A DNA stretch of 64,000 nt, from positions 1 through 64,000 of IMG/VR virus record IMGVR_UViG_3300046453_000063. One strand, written 5' to 3'. Source of the stretch: a virus. The notes beneath the pieces were generated by a model, which did no database searches, had not been told where the DNA came from, and worked only from the letters and a program-made list of their open reading frames with translations. Below are positions 24,821 through 33,640 of the stretch, piece by piece; the stretch's first letter is position 1, and each line of letters begins with the position of its first letter. The position numbers and the translations under genes were made by a program.

Positions 24821-24837
24821 TAAATACATACTTTTAT
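24820..24837 (+). promoter_or_regulatory. intergenic stem-loop (H element)
   Basis: ATAAA pairs with TTTAT around an 8-nt loop; overlaps TGA of the zinc-ribbon gene and precedes GGGG of the gene at 24858. Confidence 0.5.
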
Positions 24838-24857
24838 GAAGAAATGGGGTTAAGACG

Positions 24858-25250
24858 ATGAGTATAAAAGAAACCATGAATTACATAGAGGACAACAAAG
24901 AAAGATACTTAGCAACAAAATTTGAAAATACATTAAAGGAACAATTTACAGGTGAGCATCTTCAAGTTATTGGAAGCATAATGGTTGGCAATAAAAAGTG
25001 CGGATGCGGAATGTGTGGACAGTCAACTAATTTTATTGATGTTTTAAGCGAAGATTACATTTGTAGCGAATATTGCCGCAATAAATTCTATGAGTTACTA
25101 GACTCTTTGATACCGGATGATAAACCGTACTCGGAGAAAGATTGTGAAGACGCAAAACAACAAGGACTAGATTTGGATGACTGGAACGATTACAAAAAGT
25201 ATTTTCACTTAGAAGAATATGCAGATGACGCGAGAGAATTTTATGAGTAA
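24858..25250 (+). CDS. Cys-rich hypothetical protein, 130 aa
   Basis: ATG behind ATGGGG. CGCGMCGQ and CSEYC suggest one zinc site in the middle of an otherwise acidic helical protein. Overlaps the next gene by 8 nt. Function unknown. Confidence 0.7.
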   Translation: MSIKETMNYIEDNKERYLATKFENTLKEQFTGEHLQVIGSIMVGNKKCGCGMCGQSTNFIDVLSEDYICSEYCRNKFYELLDSLIPDDKPYSEKDCEDAKQQGLDLDDWNDYKKYFHLEEYADDAREFYE

Positions 25251-25470
25251 AAATGAGCAAAAAATTATAAAAGCACTTATTGCTAAAAATTATCCTAATG
25301 AATTAATTTCTGTATCGTGGAATCCAATCAATAGGGGTATTGAAATGGGCGGTATGGAAGGTGGATGGATGGTAGAAATCAAAAATTATGATTACGTTTT
25401 TGGCTTCAATATTAATGATGTAATTGAAAATATTGATAGAATGAATAATTTTGATCCTGAATTTTTGTAA
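25243..25470 (+). CDS. hypothetical protein, 75 aa
   Basis: ATG 25243 chosen: GCGAGAG lies before it, and the earlier ATG 25219 has no RBS. MGGMEGGWMVEIKNYDYVFG forms a beta hairpin. Function unknown. Confidence 0.6.
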   Translation: MSKNEQKIIKALIAKNYPNELISVSWNPINRGIEMGGMEGGWMVEIKNYDYVFGFNINDVIENIDRMNNFDPEFL

Positions 25471-25495
25471 ATTTCAAAAGAAACGAGGAGTTAAA

Positions 25496-25636
25496 ATGTT
25501 TGCATGGTGTATGGAATATCCACTCTTTACTTTTATCCTTGGAATATTGATGCTTATGATGATCGACAATGTGTTGGCAAACATATCAAAAGTACAAGTT
25601 GCAAAATATGAATCAAGAAAGGATAAAACCCAATGA
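25496..25636 (+). CDS. small single-span membrane protein, 46 aa
   Basis: ATG behind CGAGGAG. Residues 8-28 (PLFTFILGILMLMMIDNVLA) form one transmembrane helix, followed by a basic tail. Overlaps the next gene by ATGA. Confidence 0.7.
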   Translation: MFAWCMEYPLFTFILGILMLMMIDNVLANISKVQVAKYESRKDKTQ

Positions 25637-25830
25637 GTCAAGTAGAAAGTAATTTCGTCTTTAGAACAAAACTATTCCCAATGGATGTATCACTCCTATT
25701 CTCAATCTTTCACAATCCCAACACAGTATTTACAGATGAACAAATTGAGGATTGGAACAAACAAGCTGGTCAAATTCGTGATATTCTGGATGATTTGATT
25801 GATGAAGCAAATATGATTATGGAGAGTTAA
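25633..25830 (+). CDS. hypothetical protein, 65 aa
   Basis: Starts at ATGA overlap. Begins MSQVESNFVFRTKLFPMDVS; helical acidic end. Function unknown. Confidence 0.65.
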   Translation: MSQVESNFVFRTKLFPMDVSLLFSIFHNPNTVFTDEQIEDWNKQAGQIRDILDDLIDEANMIMES

Positions 25831-25835
25831 TACAT

Positions 25836-26150
25836 ATGAAACCACTTTACATGAGTAGACATTTTAAATATTACCACAAGAACAGATTTCATATTGAAGG
25901 CGTATCACGCAAAACTAAAAAGCATCTTCAGAAAGCAATCAAAGAAGGCTACTTGCCAACTGCAACAGAGCAACGCTGGTTTCAATTGCCTGATTGCAGA
26001 TGGTGTAATGGTGGAGGGTATTATCGAGAGCACGAATATGATACTGGCTACACTTGCCCTGATTGTGTTGGCACTGGCAAAGATGGATGGTTTGCGAAAG
26101 ATGGAAAAATGTATGAAAGAGCTACAGGTTTAGAAGTTAAAGAATTCTAA
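25836..26150 (+). CDS. DnaJ-type zinc-finger protein, 104 aa
   Basis: ATG behind AGAG and ATACAT. CRWCNGGG and CPDCVGTGK are two CxxCxGxG-type repeats as in the DnaJ zinc centre, in a small basic protein. Likely a structural zinc module; partner unknown. Confidence 0.75.
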   Translation: MKPLYMSRHFKYYHKNRFHIEGVSRKTKKHLQKAIKEGYLPTATEQRWFQLPDCRWCNGGGYYREHEYDTGYTCPDCVGTGKDGWFAKDGKMYERATGLEVKEF

Positions 26151-26162
26151 GGGGGCTTAATT

Positions 26163-26321
26163 ATGATTTGGTTTGTGGTTGCTGGAGGACTTTTCAATAT
26201 TATATCTGCACTTGTGATGAATACAAAAGATGTGCCAAGTGCTGTATTTTTTAAAGTAATTCCTTTTATCCTGGGATTGGGTTGTATTCTTTATTCGGTA
26301 TCATATTTCAATTTGGTATAA
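26163..26321 (+). CDS. two-span membrane protein, 52 aa
   Basis: ATG behind GGGGG. Two hydrophobic segments (WFVVAGGLFNIISALVM; VIPFILGLGCILYSVSYF). TAA overlaps the next stem-loop. Small membrane proteins of phages can alter the host envelope; role unknown. Confidence 0.7.
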   Translation: MIWFVVAGGLFNIISALVMNTKDVPSAVFFKVIPFILGLGCILYSVSYFNLV

Positions 26322-26335
26322 AACTTATCTTTTAT
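26318..26335 (+). promoter_or_regulatory. intergenic stem-loop (H element)
   Basis: ATAAAA, loop CTTATC, TTTTAT: six perfect pairs overlapping the upstream TAA, followed by GGGAGG. Confidence 0.6.
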
Positions 26336-26357
26336 CAAAAATGGGAGGTGTACTATA

Positions 26358-26594
26358 TTGGAAGAAATCGATTACGATAAGCTGCTGAATGATTGGGCAG
26401 ATGGGATATTTAAACTTTTAGATGAGGCCAACAATAAAAAAGATGCCGAAGACTTTGGAACTCCTGAGTATTATCGCAACTTTGGTAGAGTTCAAGCGTT
26501 CTCAGAGTCTCTTTCTCAATTGAGTTTTCTAGAGAAAAGACGTAAGGGTAATTATATTAAAAATCAAGGAGGTGATATTAATGAGACGCATTGA
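26358..26594 (+). CDS. hypothetical helical protein, 78 aa
   Basis: TTG behind GGGAGG. Acidic N-terminal helices and a basic C-terminus (FLEKRRKGNYIKNQGG). The next RBS lies in its end. Function unknown. Confidence 0.65.
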   Translation: MEEIDYDKLLNDWADGIFKLLDEANNKKDAEDFGTPEYYRNFGRVQAFSESLSQLSFLEKRRKGNYIKNQGGDINETH

Positions 26595-26763
26595 ACTTTT
26601 ATTGTCTGACCTGAATATCGAGTATAAGCACCCAGATGGTCAGTGGAAGAGTTTTGGTGAGGTTTGGACTGAACTTGCTGTGGCATGGGGTAAATATGAT
26701 CAGAGTGAACAACGGGAGATTATTTATGCTTTAGAAGATACTCTGAATCAAGACAATAAATAA
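26581..26763 (+). CDS. hypothetical protein, 60 aa
   Basis: ATG behind AAGGAGGTGAT. Begins MRRIELLLSDLNIEYKHPDG, then a Trp-rich helix. Overlaps the previous gene by 14 nt. Function unknown. Confidence 0.65.
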   Translation: MRRIELLLSDLNIEYKHPDGQWKSFGEVWTELAVAWGKYDQSEQREIIYALEDTLNQDNK

Positions 26764-26790
26764 AAATATTTGGGGGAATGGTATTTATAA

Positions 26791-28437
26791 ATGAAATGGA
26801 AACAAAAAACACCCGTTATTTCATTTGAGTCATATGACAATACATATTCTAAACTTGCAAAATTGAATGGAATCACAAACATTGATCAATTTCTCAACCC
26901 ACTATCTAATGTAATTTGCGATTCTTATCTGCTTAAGAACATTGACGCACTAGCAAGCCGAATTATTCTTGCTATTCGGAATCGTGAGCCTATTACGATT
27001 ACTGGCGACCCTGATTAGCCAGGCTATGATGGTGTAACTTCGTTGGTGACAATGTATAAATATCTACTTAATTTCACTGACGAAGTGTATTATGTATGTA
27101 ATGAACGATCCGAGGGTCATTCGATAAATGGACTAGTTGAAACAATTCCTGAATCAACCAAGGTTCTAATTGCTGTAGACAGTTCATCAAATGATGTTGA
27201 TACGATGCAATTACTATCATCTAAAGGAATTGACTGTCTAATCATCGATCATCATACAGTTACGGTAGACAATCCCTATGCAATACTAGTTAACCCGCAA
27301 CAAGCCAATGACCCATATCCAAACAAAAATGCTTGCGGTGGTTTACTCGTCTTCAAGGTCTGCCAAGTAATTGATGATTACATGAATACATATTATTCAA
27401 ACAAGCTCGATGATCTTCCTGGATTTTCTCTTATGGCCGATATGATGTCTATGTTGGAATTAGAGAACAGATATTACGCAAAACAGTCATTAAAGAATCT
27501 ACATCATGCAGGACTCAAAGCACTGTTCCAGGCAATGAATTATGATCTAACAAACCTATCTGCAACAGACTTCTTATACGGTGTGAGTCCTGCTGTAACG
27601 GCTGCTACACGGGCAGATAATATCCAGTTAGCAATTGACTTCTTAATGTGCGTAGATGACTCAGACGACATCAAGGGACTTGCCAAAGAGTTGGTTAAGG
27701 CCAATGAGAAGCGCAAAGAAGTTCAGGCCGAAGCTTTGCAACGATTGAAGCCACTCTTTGATGAGTCGAATAAAGTAGTAATTGTTGTAGATCCGTCATT
27801 GGGATCTGGGATGAATGGATTGGTCGCGCAAGAGTTGTCTAGAACATTTAACAGGCCAGCAATTGTACTTGGTTTTAGCGATGAGGGAGACGTGTTGAAA
27901 GGCAGTTTCCGTGGATTAGAGGATTTCTCAATGCTAGAACTGCTGGATAATTGCGAAAACACAATTTATGCTGCTGGACATAATGCTGCTGGTGGCGTTC
28001 AGTTGCCCAAATCAAACCTTGAGCAACTCCAACGAGAGTTAAATGAAAAACTGATCAACTTTGAGGCAGATGACTCTCTGTATTATGATCTAGAATTCAA
28101 CTTGTCTGACGTTAATGAGAATCTAGTCAACTATTTGAATGAGTTTTACCGGATTACAGGCAATAAATTCAAACAGGGCAAATTCCTCATTAAAGGATTA
28201 TTCGTCTCAGATAAGAAACTCATGGGTAAATCCGCAAACACAGTTAAAGTTGATTGCGATAAGATTCAATTAATGAAGTTTAAAACCGATGAGCAATACT
28301 TTAATTCTGTTCCGGTATTTTCTGAGATTGAAGCCATTGGATCACTAAACATCAACGTTTGGAAAGTTTACAAACCTAAGTTTAAAATTACTAAGACACT
28401 GCAATTATTCATTGATGATTACCGAGAAAATATTTAA
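26791..28437 (+). CDS. recJ: RecJ-like DHH exonuclease, interrupted by TAG in motif I
   Basis: Single-strand-specific 5'-3' exonuclease family (DHH phosphoesterase). Codons 1-75 end TITGDPD at TAG 27016-27018; the same frame resumes PGYDGVTSLV and continues to 28437. Motif I should be D-x-D-x-D-G: removing the 9 nt 27016-27024 (TAGCCAGGC) restores GDPDYDGVTS exactly. Other motifs are intact: IAVDSSSND, LIIDHHTV (DHH), MADMM, and the DHHA1-type AAGHNAAGGVQL near 400. The rest has no frameshift or stop. Either the gene is freshly broken, or the amber codon is bypassed or read through. The portion after the TAG alone lacks motif I and should be inactive. Confidence 0.8.
27016..27026 (+). other. 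11-bp palindrome with in-frame TAG inside recJ motif I
   Basis: TAGCC A GGCTA is a perfect inverted repeat. A 9-nt insertion flanked by TA duplications explains it and splits the metal-binding motif. The preceding and following aspartate codons are both GAT (27013 and 27028). Confidence 0.8.
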
Positions 28438-28476
28438 TAAATAAATATATACAAATTACAAAATATATTATATAAT
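28433..28476 (+). promoter_or_regulatory. phage promoter, TTTAATAAATAAATATATAC class
   Basis: Repeat 28433-28452 ending in TATACA (28448-28453), 17-nt spacer, TATAAT (28471-28476). The repeat contains the recJ stop codon. Drives the gene at 28497. Confidence 0.75.
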
Positions 28477-28496
28477 GAAGAGGAGAACAAATACAT

Positions 28497-28718
28497 ATGA
28501 CATTTTACGGCCTAGCAACAACACAAGGTGGAGCAAGTGTAGTAATTAGAGATTTTACAGCAACAGATCGGATTGGTGTAGAAAATGAAGCAAAAGCTTA
28601 TTGCAAGAAACAAGGGCTGGCATTTGATAAGGTATTGCCAGAAAAGAATACAGTTAAAGGGGGAGCTACACTAACAAAATATGCGAAGGGGCGGCAGCAA
28701 TTGAATAACAAGCGGTAA
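28497..28718 (+). CDS. hypothetical protein, 73 aa
   Basis: ATG behind GAGGAG and AATACAT. Begins MTFYGLATTQGGASVVIRDF; Lys-rich C-terminus (KYAKGRQQLNNKR) suggests nucleic-acid contact. First gene after a class promoter. Function unknown. Confidence 0.7.
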   Translation: MTFYGLATTQGGASVVIRDFTATDRIGVENEAKAYCKKQGLAFDKVLPEKNTVKGGATLTKYAKGRQQLNNKR

Positions 28719-28732
28719 TAAGTAAATATAAT

Positions 28733-28760
28733 TAGGTCTTCTATAATGGGAGACCTATTC
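28733..28760 (+). terminator. possible terminator or leader hairpin
   Basis: TAGGTCT (28733-28739) pairs with AGACCTA (28751-28757), 11-nt loop, followed by TTCCTTT. The weak T-run makes attenuation more likely than full termination. Confidence 0.45.
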
Positions 28761-28778
28761 CTTTAAGGAGTGCTTGAA

Positions 28779-28949
28779 TTGAAGGATGAGACAATTTATG
28801 TAGCACCAGAGTCAATCACAAATAAAAATGTTGAATACATAAAGTTGCTAAGTGGGAAAATTGATTTGAAGAAGCCAAGTTTTGCATCAAGTGATGAGAT
28901 AATAGATACACTGAAAGAATTCGATTCAGAAAAACCGCGTAAACATTGA
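28779..28949 (+). CDS. hypothetical protein, 56 aa
   Basis: TTG behind AAGGAG. Begins MKDETIYVAPESITNKNVEY; charged, helical end. Function unknown. Confidence 0.65.
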   Translation: MKDETIYVAPESITNKNVEYIKLLSGKIDLKKPSFASSDEIIDTLKEFDSEKPRKH

Positions 28950-28971
28950 ATTTTTTGAGAGCAATAATTTG

Positions 28972-28989
28972 ATGAAAGAGAGATTTCAT
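28972..28989 (+). promoter_or_regulatory. intergenic stem-loop (H element)
   Basis: ATGAAA, loop GAGAGA, TTTCAT: six perfect pairs directly followed by AAGGAGG of the gene at 29004. Confidence 0.65.
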
Positions 28990-29003
28990 AAGGAGGTGTA
29001 AAC

Positions 29004-29264
29004 GTGTATTCAAAACTTAGATTAAATTATATTGAAACTGCACAAATGCTTTATGATCAATGGTCTAAACTAACACACAAAGAAAAGAACATTGAGTATG
29101 CAGAGTGGGTAGAAGAAGAATTAACGAATGGTCATTACATTGTTGAGTTGGGTCAATATGGAATTGAAAATACGTACCCAATTCCAGACTATCTGTCTTC
29201 AATTGGTTCAGAAGGCTGTTGGGATGCTATTTACAAAGAATGGTGCAAAAGACAGAGCAAATAA
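29004..29264 (+). CDS. hypothetical protein, 86 aa
   Basis: GTG behind AAGGAGGTG. Tyr/Trp-rich, acidic; ends CWDAIYKEWCKRQSK. Function unknown. Confidence 0.7.
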   Translation: MYSKLRLNYIETAQMLYDQWSKLTHKEKNIEYAEWVEEELTNGHYIVELGQYGIENTYPIPDYLSSIGSEGCWDAIYKEWCKRQSK

Positions 29265-29296
29265 AAGGCGTATTTGATTAGAAAGGAAGTGATCAG

Positions 29297-29554
29297 TTGA
29301 TATTTACTACTGAGCAACTAGAGGAAATCAAAAACAAAAGGCAATTTCTATCAGATACAGACTCATTGTTAATTTGCCAATTGATAGATGAAGTTGATAA
29401 GTTGTGTGACAACCGAAGAAGCCTATCCATTACATATGTTGAATTGTTTATCGATTATTTTGAATTACTTGATGACCATTTTCCTGATTGGAGAGTATAT
29501 TGCAAACCAAATATCAAGAAGCTACTTCAGCGGCTCGAAGGAGATAAGCAATAA
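29297..29554 (+). CDS. hypothetical protein, 85 aa
   Basis: TTG behind GAAAGGAAG. Helical (FTTEQLEEIKNKRQFLSDTD). Overlaps the next ATG by one base. Function unknown. Confidence 0.65.
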   Translation: MIFTTEQLEEIKNKRQFLSDTDSLLICQLIDEVDKLCDNRRSLSITYVELFIDYFELLDDHFPDWRVYCKPNIKKLLQRLEGDKQ

Positions 29555-29874
29555 TGAACTGGTTAGATACATATCCACACGAACTCTATACAAATGTACT
29601 GCTGCTCGACAATAAAATCGAGTGTTGGAAGATTGGTAATACGAAAGCAGAGTCAACGCATTGGCCTTTCAGTTCCCGTTGGAAAGCCGACAGAATGAAG
29701 TTAGTAGATTACGGACAATACGAATCTTTTGATCTAGGCGACTACACCGTTGAGTCTAAGACGTGGATCGTAAACAATGACCATGAACATAATGATGTAT
29801 TTACGACTCATGCTCCAGAATGGTATCGCCAGTGGGAGCATGCAGATGATTATAAATTGGGGAGGGCTTATTGA
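29554..29874 (+). CDS. hypothetical protein, 106 aa
   Basis: ATG at TAATGA overlap, RBS GAAGGAG. Trp- and His-rich (WLDTYPHELY, STHWPFSSRW, DHEHNDVFTTHAPEWYRQWE). The many histidines could bind a metal. Function unknown. Confidence 0.7.
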   Translation: MNWLDTYPHELYTNVLLLDNKIECWKIGNTKAESTHWPFSSRWKADRMKLVDYGQYESFDLGDYTVESKTWIVNNDHEHNDVFTTHAPEWYRQWEHADDYKLGRAY

Positions 29875-30294
29875 TTGAATCACGCTGAATATAAAAAGTT
29901 AATCAAGATTGGTGAGGAAGTATGGATTTGCGATTATCGATTTAACGATATTGATAATCAACCAATTCGTCATGTTAAACCAACGAAAGTAATAGTTGTA
30001 AGTAACGAAGAGTTGCCAGGCAATAAAACTGTGTATTATTCCGAATTCCATTTTAGACCGTTTGGAAAGAATGGCAAACCATTAGCTCAAGTAATTGCTC
30101 CATATGATAATACAGGATATCGATCAAACACAGGGACATCACTCAATATCTTCTATGATGAGAAGGAATGTGTGAAACATTATAAGAAACAGTGCAGAAC
30201 AATTATTATTGATTTTGAAGCAGCAAAAGAATCCAAATTGAAATATTATGATAAGAAGATTGAACAGGTTCAAACTGAAATGGAGGAGTTTTAA
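29875..30294 (+). CDS. hypothetical protein, 139 aa
   Basis: TTG directly after the upstream stop region, RBS GGGGAGGG. Beta-rich (EEVWICDYRFNDIDNQPIRH) with a coiled-coil tail. Resembles phage proteins of unknown role. Confidence 0.7.
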   Translation: MNHAEYKKLIKIGEEVWICDYRFNDIDNQPIRHVKPTKVIVVSNEELPGNKTVYYSEFHFRPFGKNGKPLAQVIAPYDNTGYRSNTGTSLNIFYDEKECVKHYKKQCRTIIIDFEAAKESKLKYYDKKIEQVQTEMEEF

Positions 30295-30345
30295 CATACT
30301 TTTGTTGGTATTATTATTCATTTTGTTAAAGAAAGAGGAGAATAA

Positions 30346-30540
30346 ATGACTGAATTTTTCAATGAATATGGGATTAACTTTGCAAATGAAATATCAAACG
30401 ATTACCTTGTAACATTTGATCAGGCATACTCATTGTTTATAATTGCTAATTACAACGAAGACAAAGCTTTTGAATTGTGCAGACAACTTGCAGTTACGCA
30501 AGATATGGGGCAAGTACTTAAATCATTACATGTGAATTAA
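30346..30540 (+). CDS. hypothetical helical protein, 64 aa
   Basis: ATG behind AGAGGAG. Helical (FANEISNDYLVTFDQAYSLF). Stop lies beside the stem-loop at 30542. Function unknown. Confidence 0.65.
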   Translation: MTEFFNEYGINFANEISNDYLVTFDQAYSLFIIANYNEDKAFELCRQLAVTQDMGQVLKSLHVN

Positions 30541-30541
30541 G

Positions 30542-30565
30542 TTGATAAATGTCAAATTTCATCAA
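30542..30565 (+). promoter_or_regulatory. intergenic stem-loop (H element, variant)
   Basis: TTGATAAA and TTTCATCAA pair with one A-C mismatch, followed by AGAAGGGAG of the gene at 30586. Confidence 0.5.
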
Positions 30566-30585
30566 GATTTTAGAAGGGAGTGCTT

Positions 30586-31035
30586 ATGAGCATATTTGAT
30601 AAATATAACCTACATTACGGAGACGAAAGAAAGACTGTTATCGATATAAAAAGTATTAAAAGTGTTTCTGATGAAGAAAGTAGATATGATTATTTTGAAT
30701 TAAACAATATTATTGAACATTCACTTGGATTCGATACCAGAGGCTGCGAAAAGAATCTTGTAAAACTGGGATTTAGTATTCCTAAAAGATACTATAACGA
30801 AGAAGAATTTAAGTATTGTGATTATTGGCATTATCAATTAGAAGCTGCATTCAGGAGAGAGGTACGTAACGATAGCGCTAACTCAATTTATGTTGGAACA
30901 GAAAAAGGTATTGATTATAAGAAACTAAAAAGACAACCGAATGATTGGCAAAGAATGATCTTGGAAAAATGGAATACTTTATTGCATCCATTGGCTGATG
31001 AACAAGGTTGGATAAAAATAGTTATATGGTGGTAG
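30586..31035 (+). CDS. hypothetical protein, 149 aa
   Basis: ATG behind AAGGGAG; the upstream in-frame GTG is inside the RBS. Charged, Tyr/Trp-rich protein ending IKIVIWW. Function unknown. Confidence 0.7.
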   Translation: MSIFDKYNLHYGDERKTVIDIKSIKSVSDEESRYDYFELNNIIEHSLGFDTRGCEKNLVKLGFSIPKRYYNEEEFKYCDYWHYQLEAAFRREVRNDSANSIYVGTEKGIDYKKLKRQPNDWQRMILEKWNTLLHPLADEQGWIKIVIWW

Positions 31036-31078
31036 ACAAGAGGAAATGCACAATTGATGAAGAAAAGGAGGACAGAAC

Positions 31079-31252
31079 TTGAAAGATGAAAGAGAATTCG
31101 AAAACGAGAATAGAATGTTATTGGGCAATATAGCTAGAATAATTCTTTCAAATGACGCAGATGAGATAGGAAATATGAGAATATGTGCGCATAAACGAAT
31201 TGATGAAATGGCTGATTTTAAAATACAAAAAATTAATGAAAGCAACTCGTAA
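31079..31252 (+). CDS. hypothetical helical protein, 57 aa
   Basis: TTG behind AAAGGAGG. Acidic helices (DEREFENENRMLLGNIARII). Function unknown. Confidence 0.65.
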   Translation: MKDEREFENENRMLLGNIARIILSNDADEIGNMRICAHKRIDEMADFKIQKINESNS

Positions 31253-31269
31253 GAAAGGAGTGAGATATA

Positions 31270-31467
31270 TTGGACTTCAATAAAAAACTAATGTTTGAGT
31301 ATAAGAACTATAAAGGTGAAATAAGCTTAAGACATACTTTTCCTGAGAGTATTCGTTATGGATCAACGGAATGGCATCCAGAAGAACAGTGGCTGCTCAA
31401 AGCGTGGGATTTTGCCAAAGGTGATTACCGAGAGTTTGCTATGAAGGACATTATTGAGTTTTTGTAG
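31270..31467 (+). CDS. hypothetical protein, 65 aa
   Basis: TTG behind AAAGGAG. Begins MDFNKKLMFEYKNYKGEISL and carries the segment STEWHPEEQWLLKAWDFAKG. This pattern is common in small phage proteins (WYL-less, unknown role). Confidence 0.7.
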   Translation: MDFNKKLMFEYKNYKGEISLRHTFPESIRYGSTEWHPEEQWLLKAWDFAKGDYREFAMKDIIEFL

Positions 31468-31530
31468 TTGTTTACATACCATATGTAGCGTTAATAATAT
31501 ATAAGATGTCTATATATAGTATGCAAAACC

Positions 31531-31552
31531 TCATGAAATGTAACTTTTATGA
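31531..31552 (+). promoter_or_regulatory. intergenic stem-loop (H element)
   Basis: TCATGAAA, loop TGTAAC, TTTTATGA: eight pairs with one G-U, followed by AAGGAGG of the gene at 31572. Confidence 0.6.
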
Positions 31553-31571
31553 AGAAGAAGGAGGCAATCAA

Positions 31572-31805
31572 ATGAAGATCGAAGAATATATTCTTGAAGC
31601 AATTGAGCAGCATGAACAAAAAGAAGATGAGTTAAATTTGCATCAATTATGTGAAGACGTTAGAAATAAATTTAATACAAAATGTACACATGAGTATGTC
31701 GGAGGGTATGATAGTCCTGGTTATGATATTGATTGCTATGCGATTGCCTTCATTGATGAGAATGGAGAAATAGGAATCTCCTCATATGAGAAGGAAAGTT
31801 GCTAA
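31572..31805 (+). CDS. hypothetical protein, 77 aa
   Basis: ATG behind AAGGAGG. Acidic helical N-terminal half, then CTHEYVGGYDSPGYDIDCYA (beta pair). Function unknown. Confidence 0.7.
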   Translation: MKIEEYILEAIEQHEQKEDELNLHQLCEDVRNKFNTKCTHEYVGGYDSPGYDIDCYAIAFIDENGEIGISSYEKESC

Positions 31806-31847
31806 GCAACCATGCTATAGATGTAAAAATAGAGAGGGTGAGCGATC

Positions 31848-32972
31848 ATAAAAACAAATATATTTTTACCACAAAAGATTAGAGTTGGCTTTCAGAATCG
31901 AGATAATACATATACCAAGAAATTAGCATATGTGATCTATTACGACCATAAAGGTGTTTTGAGGAAAGAAACTTCATGGAATAGTTGGCGAGATGATAAA
32001 ATTGAACCAATTGACTATGAGAATGTACCCACGTCGGGATTTGTACTAAATAAGAAAGTAGGAGACTATACATCTGATTGGAACCATCGACAAGCTTACG
32101 TCCGAGTATACGATGAACGCGGATTTGAATTTGAAATTACTATTGAGAACCTACTTTATATCCTAGAGAATGCAAATTCAATCAAAGGGAAGGGCCTTGA
32201 AGGGCTATTCGTTTATGCCTGGGATGGAAAGGAATTAGTTTTACTACCTGTTGAATCTCCAGATTATCAAGAAATAAGTTCATTCAATAAAATCCTTCAT
32301 GAAAAGAATTTTGTAAAGGCTAAAGATCTGATTGTTGGAGCCACATACAAATCTAAAGATAATCAAGAATGGATTTATATGGGCAGGTTTGATCTAAAGG
32401 ATACTAAGTCTGAACAAATTCTAACTGGCAAATCGAGTGGTTATTGGAGTTCTCCGCAGTATAAATATGTCTACCACAACATCTCAAAAGGGAAACATCA
32501 TTTCTTTGTAAAAGAGTCAGAATATACTTATGGAGAAAAATATAAAACACTCTCAACGATTAAGTCACTTGGAGATAGATTTATCGAAGTAGTTTCAAGC
32601 GAATGCACTGAGGATTTCGCTGAATGGTTTGACTGGGTAGAAAGACAGACGGAATATTCTCATAGAGATAAATCAAAAGATGAATGGATTCATTATTCAT
32701 TAAGTGATTTTGAAGAACATATTCAAAGCGAAGAATTTAAAGATACCCACTGGGGAAGTGTTGTTGATCTATATGTTGAACCAGATAAGACTGAGCGAGT
32801 TCACTATGATATAAATACAAGCCAATTCTACAAAGATGGTAACTATAATGCAGCTAATCGTGAATATGAAAGAATTTACATTGGAGACATCCAAACTGCT
32901 TATGATATTTATTCCCCAATGTATAAGAATGAGTATTTAGAAAATGGAAAACTATATCGGAGGATTGGTTAA
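31848..32972 (+). CDS. large conserved phage protein, about 374 aa
   Basis: The first AUG/GUG/UUG in frame is GTG 31932, but clearly coding sequence begins earlier: KTNIFLPQKIRVGFQNRDNT continues into AYVIYYDHKGVLRKETSW. The only start near the RBS GAGGGTGA is ATA 31848 (or ATC 31845), so a near-cognate start is inferred. The protein recurs in Firmicute phages and plasmids to my recollection; its role is unknown. It is predicted beta-rich with many Tyr/Trp. Confidence 0.75.
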   Translation: MKTNIFLPQKIRVGFQNRDNTYTKKLAYVIYYDHKGVLRKETSWNSWRDDKIEPIDYENVPTSGFVLNKKVGDYTSDWNHRQAYVRVYDERGFEFEITIENLLYILENANSIKGKGLEGLFVYAWDGKELVLLPVESPDYQEISSFNKILHEKNFVKAKDLIVGATYKSKDNQEWIYMGRFDLKDTKSEQILTGKSSGYWSSPQYKYVYHNISKGKHHFFVKESEYTYGEKYKTLSTIKSLGDRFIEVVSSECTEDFAEWFDWVERQTEYSHRDKSKDEWIHYSLSDFEEHIQSEEFKDTHWGSVVDLYVEPDKTERVHYDINTSQFYKDGNYNAANREYERIYIGDIQTAYDIYSPMYKNEYLENGKLYRRIG

Positions 32973-32973
32973 A

Positions 32974-33384
32974 ATGGCAAATAACAATGACCAAAAAATT
33001 CTTGAACTGAAGAAGCAAATTGAAGATAAGAAAAAACAGGTTGGTAAATTGCAGAAATTCACTCCAGTTACCAATTGCTCTATTGAAATTGATGGCATCA
33101 GACACAATATCAATGTTCTCAGTAAGGAACAGATTCTATTGTTAATGGTTAAACTAAACTCTTATGCCATTTCTGCAAATGAACTTGGTGTACTAGAAGA
33201 ATACAATCTTAGTGGGTACAATGTTGTCGATTGGGTTACTGACCTTAAATCAAAACTTGGCATTCTAGGTAAAAAGGAAGAAGAAGCTAAATTGAAGGCA
33301 ATGGAATCTAAGTTGGATCAACTATTATCTGATGATAAGAAAGTTGAACTTGAACTTGATGAAATTGCTAACTTTTTAAAATGA
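32974..33384 (+). CDS. hypothetical coiled-coil protein, 136 aa
   Basis: ATG behind GGAGG. N-terminal coiled coil (LELKKQIEDKKKQVGKLQ), central beta pair (CSIEIDGIRHNINVL) and a second acidic coiled coil. Overlaps the next gene by ATGA. Function unknown. Confidence 0.7.
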   Translation: MANNNDQKILELKKQIEDKKKQVGKLQKFTPVTNCSIEIDGIRHNINVLSKEQILLLMVKLNSYAISANELGVLEEYNLSGYNVVDWVTDLKSKLGILGKKEEEAKLKAMESKLDQLLSDDKKVELELDEIANFLK

Positions 33385-33590
33385 GTAAAACAATGAGAAC
33401 AATCCAAAAGCTAGTTAATGGTGAGTGGCAACCAATCAAATTTTATCAGATTAAATATGGAGATTACTTCAGAATGTTTGACAATATCGCTCCCGTATCG
33501 GATAATAGTAAATACATATTCTACGCAACGAGTTATCTGTATTGCAATAACGATCAGGGAACTCAGACGATTGATTACGAAACATGTTGA
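33381..33590 (+). CDS. hypothetical protein, 69 aa
   Basis: Starts in ATGA overlap. Beta-rich (WQPIKFYQIKYGDYFRMFDN). Its last codon and stop overlap the -35 box of the promoter at 33587. Function unknown. Confidence 0.65.
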   Translation: MSKTMRTIQKLVNGEWQPIKFYQIKYGDYFRMFDNIAPVSDNSKYIFYATSYLYCNNDQGTQTIDYETC

Positions 33591-33615
33591 CAAATATTTA
33601 ATAAATAAATATAAT
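33587..33615 (+). promoter_or_regulatory. consensus sigma-A promoter
   Basis: TTGACA (33587-33592), 17 nt containing TTTAATAAATAAATA, TATAAT (33610-33615). Same design as the promoter at 21485. Confidence 0.85.
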
Positions 33616-33640
33616 AATAATAATATGGAGGTTGATGATT